The notes below the pieces were generated by a model. That model searched no databases. It was not told where the DNA came from and was given only the letters and a program-made list of their open reading frames with translations. From NCBI GenBank assembly GCA_004335635.1, contig QAXH01004635.1:14607-74250 (forward strand): 59,644 nt of DNA, written 5' to 3'. This DNA is from Chloromonas sp. AAM2 (Eukaryota; Chlorophyta; Chlorophyceae; Chlamydomonadales; Chlamydomonadaceae). Below, piece after piece: positions 21,710 through 31,372 of the stretch (position 1 is the first letter of the stretch; each line of letters opens with the position of its first letter). A program made the position numbers and the translations under genes.

Positions 21710-24643
21710 GTTTGAATCTGATCAAGCTGTTTCATACTAGAGAATGGAACAACCAACATGCGATTGTCATGTGATGCCCCTGTGCTGCCCACGTGCTGCA
21801 TGCCTCTGACACTCACTGTCAGTTGCTGCCAGGGCGCTGGCCACCAGCGCCAGGTGCTTGTCCGCTGGGCCCAGCGTCAGGTTGAAGTAATGCCACGTGT
21901 TGGGAGGGTGGTTGGTAACGGTAACTGACGAGGCCACCCCGGCGGCCGACTCGGGGAAGGGCAGCACAGGGGCAGAGCAACTCTCAAAGCCCAGGCCTGC
22001 GTTGGCAAAAGGAATAACAGCCTTGTTGTAGCCATGGCGTGGAAAAACGAGTAACACGTACATATTGTCTGGATATCAAAAGTGTATTTATGAGGCGTAT
22101 GAAGGCATAGTTGAATTTTGACGAGAAAACGAGTTGTAAGTTGCCCTACAATCTGCCTGAGCAGGAAAAGAGTGCGGGCACACCAGTTGGGTGTGGGTTG
22201 GGGAATCAACGGCTGGAGATCACAAGACCAGCAAACCTTCTCAGTTGCAAACAACACAATGGCCCTCCCGCCATCCTGACCAGAAGCAGGGGCAACACAG
22301 GCTGACAGCTGCAACCGCTCAGCAAGGCCTGGCCAGGCATCAACTCAGCCAGATTTGACACGGTCGTAGCGCACGGACTATGCCTGGGCCCAGCGTGACT
22401 GGACATGCACCCCTGCACATGAGCCGGTGGTCACAGGTCCATGAGGGTGGTCACACAAGCGGGTGGTCACAGGTCCGTGCTTAGAAATGGGCGCGTCTGC
22501 TCCTTTTTTGTTTTCTGTTTTGTTGTGTGGCCCACAATGCTCAAGAGCTTTGTTCATAGACAAAGAAATCAATGATATCATAACAAAACAGCAAATGCAT
22601 GCCAAAGATGAATATCAAAGTTGTGTTTGTTGCAGAAACGCAAGCTTGCCGACAACCCCCCTTGTGAATATACTTGATCTTGAATGTTAAGGCCAAAACG
22701 CACGCCCATGGACAGCCATCCTTACCCGCGTCCACAGGCGATGCCGGTCGGGTGTACGCGCCGGTGCATGCACACACGCCCGCCGGACACACGTCAGCGG
22801 AGTACCGCACGTCCTCTGCACAGCCGCGGGTGCGGCAAACAGACAATATGTTGTTGACGAACTTGCCGCAAGTATCTAGACTCTGGCATGACGCCAACAA
22901 GCTCACAAACAGATGCGCTCCTCCCATCACCTCACGGCTTGGTTGCTAGGCCAATTCAGACTGAGCGAGCAGGCTGTTGTGGCAGGCGAGGCGAGGGCCA
23001 ACAAACACCGTCAGGCCACCTGCCCCTGTCGCACCTGGCGTTGAGGAGCATATGGAAACGAAGCCGTTGTCATGCAGTGTGACCGGGCAGGAGTGACCAG
23101 CAGCTCGCAGCGTGAAGGAAACGTCTGGGGAGTCGGCTGGATTAGTGGTGCACAAGTAGATCGCTGCAGAACAGCAGAAGGCGATGGACAGGAACTTCTC
23201 ATGCCCACCCAGTGTGCCAACACCCTCTGGAGGACATGAGGGTGTGAGCAACGATCAGCATGCCACTAGAAAAATGATACACTGACAAACTTCGGATGAA
23301 TCTATGCGAATCATCTGACTTGAATGTATCAAAGTAAAACAGCATCTGAAGTACGGACAAAACAAAACTTATGTAATTGTCACAGAATCAAATAATAAAC
23401 ATTACGTCATACCTTGCTGTGCCACTGCTGCCACGGCCTTCCCTGAAAGCTCCATGACTGCATGCAAGGCCATGCCCGCGCCCACTTGCACCAGGTAGTC
23501 CCATGGGCCCACCCCCGGGGATGAGTGCGGGTAGATGACGGGCACCGGCCCGCCGGCGGCTGACAGCACAGGGTCGGCCGCAAGCTGCATTGGGTGCAGC
23601 AACATGGTGCAGCATTGCGTACAGGATGGGCGTATTGATACATCATGTGCTGCGGGACATGCACGATGGCAAGTGCGATCGTTTCAGTGTCTGCTTGCCG
23701 AGTACAGGCAACGCAGTATTTGCACAGCCATACAGACGAACACACCTGGGTGCACAGAATGGACCTGAACAGAGTGAGCAGCCTGTCATTGTCAGTACGT
23801 GCCAACACGATCTCCAGCTGATTAGGTGGCAAGGGACTTGAGCACTGGATCTCATGACAAAGTGCTCACCAAGCCATAGAGCTTGAGACCACCTGTGCTC
23901 CCGGCCGCTAGTGTGACTGAAGCCACAAAGTAGTTGGGTGGCTGTGCAGACCTGTGCAAAATGTGTAGCAGGAGTAGAGCAGGCTTTCTGAGGCTTAGCA
24001 AATACATAAGCAGCCAAGCCAGTGGAAGATCTCGGTCATTGATATGGGTGATGCTGGTGGGAAATCCCAGCTGTAGCTGCCCTGAATGGCTGGATGTCAC
24101 CCTCCCACTCACCCCAGAAGGCTGGCAGCCCAGCACATTGACTTGCCACTACCGAGAGTGTAGTCTGTGTTAACTCCATTGACGGGCAGAGGCTGGACCT
24201 CTGCAGCAGGCATGTCCCAGGAAACGCGCATGCACCTTCAGAGGAGGTCAAGGTCGTGCGGCGCGCAACGGCTGATACAACCCTCGCGTTGCCTTGAATC
24301 AGTCGATGTGTTAAGCTTGTCCATGCTTTTAGAACATTGGCCTAGAACCCTGGCTTTGGATCAATCGATCGCTCACCCTGCTCGCATTGCTGCCCCACCC
24401 ATCCACTTGCAGCCGGCGATGCGCTGGGCAGAGGAGTGCTGCAGACGCAAGCACCGTCGATGATGGTGCCGTGGCCGGAGCAGTCTACATATGTGCAGCT
24501 AGGGTTTGCGTTATAGAAAGAAGGGTTTGAGGCCAATCGTGGCAAACACAAATGGGATTTGCATGTTGAGCTGTACCTTGCGCTTGAGCATTGTTCAGCG
24601 CCGCCAACACCAGTGCCAACACCGTCAGTACGCCTGGGGCCAT
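15245..24643 (-). CDS. Large type I membrane protein with EGF-like modules and PPC-like beta domains
   Basis: Nineteen exons, minus strand: 24643-24577, 24484-24377, 24200-24113, 23951-23870, 23584-23413, 23226-23035, 22815-22726, 21996-21817, 21189-21040, 20797-20649, 20093-19921, 19616-19388, 19177-19077, 18912-18773, 17704-17555, 16977-16842, 16706-16290, 15822-15730 and 15395-15245. All are in phase; 955 residues. It starts with a signal peptide, MAPGVLTVLALVLAALNNAQ. EGF-like modules are CSGHGTIIDGACVC..GWVGQQCE, a Cys-rich piece in exon 7, CSGRGSCDAATGLCAC, and CSGHGRCGNDGRCAC..GWAGATC. Between them lie stretches resembling pre-peptidase C-terminal beta domains: PPNTWHYFNLTLGP and GVWYVGAYVFGDQPVSYSLT. 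Exon 18 holds the membrane helix GMVFFWCLFSVALAATLVVGG. The cytoplasmic tail carries YVKL and ends SMADNNRW. An extracellular or endosomal adhesion/receptor role is inferred; I do not recognise a named family. Exon 6 could end at 23020 instead, and exon 11 could start at 20090. Confidence 0.8.
18241..18771. repeat. ACGCGG/ACGCAG minisatellite with a 260-base higher-order copy
   Basis: About 530 bases built from 6- to 10-base units such as acgcggacgcac and agacgcgcgg. It lies inside the 1.07-kb intron between exons 14 and 15 of the EGF-module gene and begins just past that exon's donor. A block of almost 100 bases starting at 18251 recurs at 18511 with only a few changes. The array lacks TAA/TAG/TGA in most frames, so it shows long spurious open frames on both strands. 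Long alternating purine-pyrimidine tracts (cgcgcgcacgcacgcgcg) could form Z-DNA. Confidence 0.95.
21009..21035. repeat. Run of 27 C (27 G on the coding strand)
   Basis: A pure homopolymer starting five bases downstream of the exon 9 donor of the EGF-module gene. On the transcript it reads as G-run DNA/RNA capable of G-quadruplex formation. Confidence 0.95.
21664..21708. repeat. GT dinucleotide run
   Basis: About 22 GT units in the intron between exons 8 and 9 of the EGF-module gene. Confidence 0.95.
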
Positions 24644-26175
24644 GGTTCATGCGCTCATGGATTACGGTCAGTAAGGCACAATCTAGATTAACCGGGCAAT
24701 CATTACGAGTTCTGCAGCACTTGAACTCGCTAGCGCACCAACGCTTTACAAGTGCAACCCAAGGCTGCAGTGAAAAGGATCAACCACACTGAATCGGCAC
24801 ATCATCCACAGAACACAGTGTGTGTTCTCACACCAATGAGTGAGGGTACGGTTGCCCGCGTGTTGTCACAACAGACATAACAGCAACCAGCGATTCGTGC
24901 GCCAAGCGCACAGATGTGGTCTCAACAGTCGTGTATGTTAGGTCCTGGGTAGTCGTTGCACCTGTGTCAACTTGCAAGAGTGATGATACGGCCAACAGGC
25001 AGTCTTGACACTGTCATGCAGGTTACCGTACTCTCACAACGGTTACCGGGCATATAACTTGTTCTGTGTCTATACCGTAATATGCAGCGAATTTCGTAAT
25101 CCGAAACTGGCCCAAAAACCGAACCGCCAGTTTTCTTGTGTGATTTGTGGGTCAATTACAACTGGTTTTTTTAACGCTGAGTAAGAGATTGCCTGGCCAT
25201 TACGGTATTTGTAATCCCAGTCTGCCATTGATGCGCGTATACCTCTAGCACCCATCATCTGGCCTGGGTGACTTGACGTGGCATGCACATACTGCCCTGC
25301 GGTAATCTGACCTGTAACCGCCCCTCAATAATGGTATAACCACCTCTGACTATGCGTAACCGTCCCTCATTAATGGTACAACCACCCCTGATTATGCGCA
25401 ACCACCCCTGATTATCCGCAATCGCCTTACGATTACGGGTCTGTAAGAGGCCCGATAACTCGCAGTAAACTACAATTAACTTGAGCTGAAGGCCGGGCCT
25501 GGAGCGTAGTACGGGCCTGTGCCCTGCACCGCGCTATGTCCTGTGCTTTCGTGATATCAACGGATGTATGCAAACTGAACAAAAGGCTTATTTGTAATGA
25601 CGTACAGCAACACACCGCAATGTTTGCTTTGGGCAGGCTTTCAATCCTTCAGCAGAAACTGCAAAACCTTATACAACCAGTGGTTTTGCAGGTTCTGCTG
25701 CGGTAACCTTGTGCACAAACCGGGTATAACCGCTTGCAACAAAGCAAAGCAAACAACAAGACACTGAAACCCCGACCTTCAGTTCCTCTCGGCCTTGTCC
25801 AACCTCATTGGCTGTGGCCAACATCAACAATACCAACGCCAGCGCACTTGCTGTGGTTTCTGTTGGCCCCGATTGCGTTTATTAACCAACAGCTCTGACT
25901 CTGGGTTGAGTATCAAATCAACAGATGACGTAAAAAAACTGTGTGGTCAATACGCAAGCAACACTTGAGGGAGGGCTATGAGACTGGGCGACACCCTGGA
26001 GATACCCAAGCACTGGCGTAGTGATGCCCTTTCCAGCTGCATGGATCGGGAGGCCATGTTGTTTGGCTTTTGTGCTTTGATAAACCTAGAGATTTTCTTT
26101 CAATAATAGTAATAATTATAATAGTAATAATTTTCTTGATATAAGAGTAAGCCAGGTCAGCGCTCTTGCTGCAGT
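24644..26175. other. Intergenic, AT-richer stretch with a 21-base minisatellite
   Basis: This is upstream of the EGF-module gene. No exon is recognised. It contains the minisatellite at 25316-25424 listed separately and otherwise looks unique. Confidence 0.5.
25316..25424. repeat. 21-base tandem repeat
   Basis: Five imperfect units of the form aaccacccctgattatgcgc / aaccgtccctcattaatggt, with alternating ends that suggest an older two-unit period. Confidence 0.8.
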
Positions 26176-26696
26176 CTAGTAATCTGCGTATCCACGTATA
26201 TATGATGAGCCGCACGCGCGCCTGGTCGCACGGGGCAGGTGCGACAGGAAGTTCAGGTCGTCGCGCGCCAGCAGGCCCAGGCCCGTGGCGGCGTGGTGGT
26301 TCTCGTGCGGCGCGTGGTCGTTGTAGCGCATGGCCAGCTCGTCGCCCGTCTTGATCAGGTGGTCGTTGGTCGAGCCCACGGCCGCAACGTAGCACGCCAG
26401 CGTGGTCAGGTTGTCCGCGTACCCGGGCTGCAGCCCGCCGGTGCTCAGCAGCGCGTGCGTCACCTGCAGCACGTGCGCGGCGTGCGTGGCGTTGTGGTAG
26501 GGGTTGTCGCGGTAGCCGTCCTCCACCGTCCGCTGGAAGCGCGTCAGCTTGCGGGTCGGGATGCCGAACGCGCACACCAGGCCGGACTGCATGAACACAG
26601 CACCGCCTTGATGTGCAGGCGCTGGCAGTCCATGGGGAACTGGCGCAGCTCGTAGTGCTCCGCGAACGTGCCAGATACCACCATGACGTGCACCGC
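26176..26696 (-). pseudogene. Cyclic-nucleotide phosphodiesterase fragment without the HD metal motif, next to a Cys-loop-receptor-like piece
   Basis: Reading down the minus strand from 26586, the frame gives CAFGIPTRKLTRF, GYRDNPYHNATHAAHVLQ, STNDHLIKTGDELAMRYNDH and HENHHAAT. This is clearly a class I 3',5'-cyclic-nucleotide phosphodiesterase catalytic domain. After TLACYVAAV the expected block with the His-Asp metal ligands (HDxxHPG) is absent in frame, and HAADV reads HAAHV. The frame ends at 26176 soon after LPRATRR, before the rest of the catalytic domain. Just upstream, 26696-26604 is exon-like and encodes HVMVVSGTFAEHYELRQF and PMDCQRLHIKA, reminiscent of a pentameric ligand-gated channel ligand-binding domain. 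Only 17 bases with donor and acceptor look separate the two pieces, too short to splice, and the frames differ. It is most likely a rearranged, dead remnant. Confidence 0.75.
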
Positions 26697-27474
26697 CTGC
26701 ACGGGTTGGCTGTGAGTACGTTTTTAAGCTTCAAAGGCCAGCTAGTAGTGAATCGGGTAGTGATCCAAAACATGTAACACACGCGGATAAATATAAGGGT
26801 TGATTCAGGCCACATGCACGTGACGCTGCTGCAGTACAACAGCTGCAGTGCCCTGGCTATGACAGTCCAGCTTGCTACAGTTCGCATGACAGGTAAGAGG
26901 ATTTCCAATCTCCTATGACAATTGATTGACTTGATACGTCACTGTTTGATATGCCAGTTCCACTTCAGGTGATCGCTTCAGTGTGGCATATCCTCAAATG
27001 GGCCATGAGGTGACGTCATGTGGCTAAAAATGCCGCTTGAAAGACTGGAATTCGCTATCAACAGTTGACATTGTGAAGGTTGCCATTGCACTAGCGCTGA
27101 CACTGACCCTGACCCTGACAATCTTTCAAACCATGCCAATTTTATGGCTAACGGGATGCTTTCGGAAGGCGTTCTGTGGGGTGATGGCCACAAGGGCCTC
27201 ACCACCCCTTGCTGACACGGTCAGATTCCCCTTTACTAGGAAATTTTTTTGCAATTTGCGCAAGTAGTTGATGTTTGCGTTGGACGTGCTGCCTGGTGTG
27301 CACTCCCTCCTTGTAACAGCCCTCAAAAAGTCCACGTGCATGTAGCGAACCAGGATTAACCGCCGTTAACTGACGGTCCTTGCTACATGGAGACAGCCAG
27401 ATCCAAAGCCAACGGACAAAATGTCGAGGCATCGTCGACAACCGGTGCGTCTTCAGGCCACATTGCCAATGCCA
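26697..27474. other. Gene-free stretch with one MITE-like copy
   Basis: It holds repeat C copy 2 (27222-27317) and a short run of ctgacc units near 27096-27120. No exon is seen. Confidence 0.5.
27222..27317 (+). repeat. MITE-like repeat C, copy 2
   Basis: About 96 bases nearly identical to 29926-30022. The ends are imperfect inverted repeats: ttactagg.. at the left and ctccttgtaa at the right, as in the other copies. Confidence 0.8.
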
Positions 27475-29236
27475 TTACCGACCGACCGACTCCTCCAAGC
27501 GTGCCGTTCGGCCTTCGGCCAGGAAGCCGGCGCGTCGATTGCTAGTAGCAATGCAGCCTGGGTCTGTGACGACCCTAGCTTTGCATAGGGCCGTCACGCA
27601 AACAGAATTCTGTACCGCTCTGCTTCCCGGACCCAGGTGCAGCACGCAATGCGTTCCCACCATAGCACGAAACCCGGTTCCGCTGTTGCCGATGGCCGCA
27701 CAAGCACTGCCAACGGCCATCACCGTCATTGCAAGCAAGAAAACCATCAATCTTGTTGACGGCAACGGACCCCCGTCCGGCGCTCAGATCTGCACCAGAT
27801 CCAGTTGCCAAGAAGCCGATCGAATTTCGCTCCGTCCGGCAGTCAGCGCCTGCAATGAGTTTGCCTCCCGCCCCTGCACAGAAGCCAACTGAGTTGTTTT
27901 GAACGGATCGACAGCCCTCGCCCACGCACAAGACACCGCCCCAGTCAGCATGAAAGCCAGATCCTTGGCAGCTGTGCACGTAGGTGTCGTGCGCATGTAC
28001 AAAAGAGTCAAGCCCTGTGGCTTTAACACCCACTCCTGGTGCCCCGGCCACAACGCAATTGAACAGCGTGACAGAGCTTTAAGGCGAAGTGCAGACCGCA
28101 CATGAATTGAACTGCCCGCTAATTGCATAGGTGCCACCACAGTTTGCTATTCCGCCATCCCAGTTGTGGTCACAGATACCTTGGCTGGTGCTGCCTCTCT
28201 TGCCACCGCTGATTATGTCTTTGTTGAAATTTGCTGCTTGCCTCACGTCATCTTCAGTGTTGCTGTGCGAGCTACCAGTTTTTAGGCTGGTGCCGCCGCC
28301 GGAGGTAGCCGCTGCTTGCTGCAAATAACTGCGAAGTTGATCTTTCTCCTTGGTGTCGCTGCCAGGGCTGTTGTTTGTGCAGCTGGTGCTGCCCATGCTG
28401 CTGTCCTGATGATCTGTTGGGCTTAAATGAGGACGATGGTGGAAGCACCTGCGTCCTCGGCCGACTTCAGGATTGTCAAGTTTCGCAGCTGTATGTCCCG
28501 TGCACCCACAACCAGGGAGGCCTGCGGGCATTGTTCGGCATGTCTGTGAGAGCCTCTGAAGTTAGGGAGCAACAGTTGCCTTAAGCCCGGCATACTAGTA
28601 TACTAGTATAGTCAAACAAATCGTGGGATTGGAACCTCATTCAATCTGAACTTGAGCATGCATGCAAACTAGCCTCTGTGATTTGTTGCACAGGTGGTTT
28701 GGCTGAACCGCAACGTCTCCAGACATAAGATTTGTCTGGAGGCTAGCACACCGTTGGCCAAGTGGTTGCATGGCACCGAGGGCTGCGCTTCGCCTGAAGT
28801 TCGGCGTGCATGCAAATCGCTGCCTGTCTAAGTATAAGTGGCTGCACCCATCTGAGCTCGAAGTTGCAGAGTACCATTCATGAGAATTAGCCCGGGATGC
28901 TTTGGAAAGCTCAAATGGCCAGCCAGTGGCCCTGACAGTGTCGTGCCCTGCAGATCGATTAAAGGACGTTGCCCAGCTGCATGCAACCTCAAGGGGCCAG
29001 CCAAGAGATCTGCTAGGCTCAAAAGATCATGAGCTATGTATGTGTGGTCGATGAACGGTACTGAGGCAACTGGCGCGCTGGGACAAGCAAGCACTGCAGT
29101 CGGAGTGGGAGGGTGGCTCGGTTGGCTTGCATGCAGGGTTGGTGCTGAGCTTTTCTGGATGTGTGCTGCTTGTGGTGGCATCTGCTAGGAGCGTCCACAG
29201 CTGCGCCACTGTCAGGTCCAACGACGTCCCGAAGCC
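27475..29236 (-). pseudogene. Beta-helix repeat protein, probably a decayed gene
   Basis: From about 28050 to 27475 the minus strand encodes roughly eight tandem units of about 23 residues of the form N-x-x-GF-x-A-x-G-x-G-x-x-L-x-x-G-x-x-C. Examples are NSVGFCAGAGGKLIAGADC, NSIGFLATGSGADLSAG and SGTGFRAMVGTHCVLHLG. The reading switches frame once near 27735 (after GFLACNDGDG), with no intron visible. Further upstream, pieces of the usual N-terminal part of such proteins occur in separate frames: DLTVAQLWTLLADATTSS (from 29236), GTTLSGPLAGHLSFPKHP and GLILMNGTL (near 28900-28960), and GARDIQLRNLTILKSAEDAG (near 28440-28500), followed by a stop. The fold is inferred to be a right-handed parallel beta-helix (pectin-lyase-like). 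No catalytic residues can be assigned. Introns could explain some but not all interruptions. Confidence 0.6.
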
Positions 29237-29355
29237 CTGCACTTGGGCATGAAGTCAATGAAGAGTCAAGACCTTGGCTCTCAGTCTTCAAAGCGGCAGA
29301 TCCCGATTGATGAGCTACTTCTTGCTGGCTGCAAGCGTTTTTCCGTAGCCACGTC

Positions 29356-29567
29356 TGTCATGTTCAGCGTGCTTGCCATGCAACAACGTGCGCCCGCCGG
29401 TTAGGTAGGGTTGGCGCCCAAGATCCAAGCGCACAGATGAGGGCCGGCCTGATTGCACGGTGTTCAGGTCCGAGATGCACATTGAAGCGTATGGCTTTCC
29501 CGCAACTGGCATGGCTTCACCCGGAAACATGATACCGCCCGAGGGCTCGCCAATGGAGTGTATGAAA
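29356..29567 (+). repeat. Dispersed repeat B, copy 2
   Basis: Direct-orientation match of 14216-14450. It lacks 23 bases that in the other copy sit between two gctt/gctt microhomologies. Repeat A is not attached here. Confidence 0.85.
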
Positions 29568-29925
29568 GAAGTGGCTGGTCCTCAAACGTAGCAGATCCTG
29601 GGCATGACCAGAGTGGAAACATCCAGCTGTCTTGATCCAGTCTTGCGCAAATTTGAGCTCTTCCACCCCAGCTCGCAAAGCACGCGTGCCGCGTCCTGGG
29701 CCGACAGAAGCCGAGTGCATAGCGCGCTGGCAGCAGAGCAGTGGCGGTAAGGCTTGTCCTCTGCGTCATGTACGACCAAAATCACTGCAACTCTTGTGTC
29801 GGAACTCCTGTGTCGTTAGAGCGAGAGAAACGCTTGTGACCTGTCAAATCCGTGGCCATGTATCCACACCGTCGCTCTCTGCTCGTCCTCTTCGCCCCGG
29901 TGGACATCGATGGACATCGACACGT

Positions 29926-30022
29926 TCAGATTCCCCTTTACTAGGAGAAAGTTTTGCAATTTGCGCAAATGGTTGATGTTTGCGTTGGACGTGCTACATG
30001 GTGTGCACTCCCTCCTTGTAAC
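29926..30022 (+). repeat. MITE-like repeat C, copy 3
   Basis: A complete-looking 97-base copy. It begins cagattccccttt-actaggag and ends ctccctccttgtaac, with imperfect terminal inverted repeats TTACTAGGAG / CTCCTTGTAA. Confidence 0.8.
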
Positions 30023-31218
30023 GGGTATGGCTTCTGTCGCCATGACCCTTTGACCACCTCGCCCAATTGTGGCTGGTGGTGGTGCGCTGCAACTTTGACA
30101 GCTTGCGAGCATGGTCACCCACGATTGAGGCCAACTCTTCAAGTGGAGGCCAGGCCCCAGCTACGTTCTTTTTGAATATACGGCTATGCCAGACATGGTC
30201 ATGGCAGTCTACGAACAGTTGTGCGCCGGGGCTAAGGCTGTGAAGTGTGAATACCTGCAACCGAGAGGCCCAAGACAGTGATCCAGCTTGCTCATGCACC
30301 TTGATTGCCTCAGACGCCAGCAGCACCTCAACCTTTTCTTTTGACTGCTGGGCCTTAATAGCATCTTACGCAAGTATTCTATCATTGCCTTCTGCATGCA
30401 CGCTGTATTCTGCTTATTGAATGCTCTTATATTTTGCACTTATGTTCAACCTTCTGTCGCCAACCTGTCGTATACAAAAACTTTCCTCACAATGTCTCTG
30501 CATCACTCACTTTATTCCATGTACCTCTCCTGCGTCGTACTTTAGAGTGTGGGCCGATGTGTGGTGGTAGATTGGTGTACGTCATAGGTCGAAGCCAGGT
30601 TCCTCTAAACGGCAAAGGCAGTGGAATTATATTGTCTGAAGGGGAAAAAAGAAGTTGTACGGGGTGTCTGGGCCAGCAGGCCGCACGCAAGCCACATACA
30701 AGTGGCATGTGGTTTTTGTCATTGTTATAGCATGGCCTTGTGGGGAGCCGTAGGGGCCGGTTACATGCAGCACCTTGTGCTGATCATACTAACTGCCTCC
30801 GCGATGCACAGATGCACAAACGCTTTCTCACATGAGGCTGCTGCTCTTCCTGAATGTTACGTTGCTCTGCAATCATGGTGACAAAGCCGGTACAAACCCT
30901 TTTCTCAAACAGTCCCTTCGTCTCCTCACTGTGTCTCTTCTGCCTAACTCTGCTCCCCACATCACCAAATTGTAAATCTAATTGTGGTAACGGTTGCGAC
31001 CACCTGCAGCTGCCGGCTGTAAAGGCGGTGCCTGACTTAAATGGCATGTTAGCCTGCCCTGCGCTCACACAAGCACACAGCTTTGCAAGAAGGGACCCTT
31101 GGGACTGTGAGCCCACAGAGGCGATGCAAGCTCCCTGATTTGCATGGCTGCAGTGTTAGTCGGGGCTGCAGTACAGTTTGGCCCCACACATGACATTTGT
31201 GGCCTCTTCTTCATACTT

Positions 31219-31372
31219 CACAGCCCCAGCGGCGGGCGGGCGGGCAGGAGGCGTGTGTGGCAGACTTGTGCACGCCAGGGGGCGGAAACGTCACCCTAAC
31301 AGATGCACCGGGTGAGCGGGCTATGCGGGCTGGAGCCAACTAGTACTGAAAATAATGTAGTGCATATTCATC
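31219..31372 (+). pseudogene. Inverted partial copy of exon 15 and adjoining intron of the EGF-module gene
   Basis: On the + strand this encodes EACVADLCTPGGGNVTLTD followed by a good donor (ccgggtgagc). It matches the minus strand of 17490-17645, which encodes EACVADLCTPGGGNVTVTD followed by the exon 15 donor. The match continues about 60 bases into the intron (gagccaactagta, then tgtagtgcatattcat), with a short insert here (ctgaaaataa). It is a fragment: nothing similar to the neighbouring exons 14 or 16 is seen around it. Confidence 0.85.

Noticed and set aside
26239..26655. Plus-strand 138-residue open frame
   Set aside because: It is the antisense shadow of the phosphodiesterase fragment, which carries the recognisable motifs on the minus strand.
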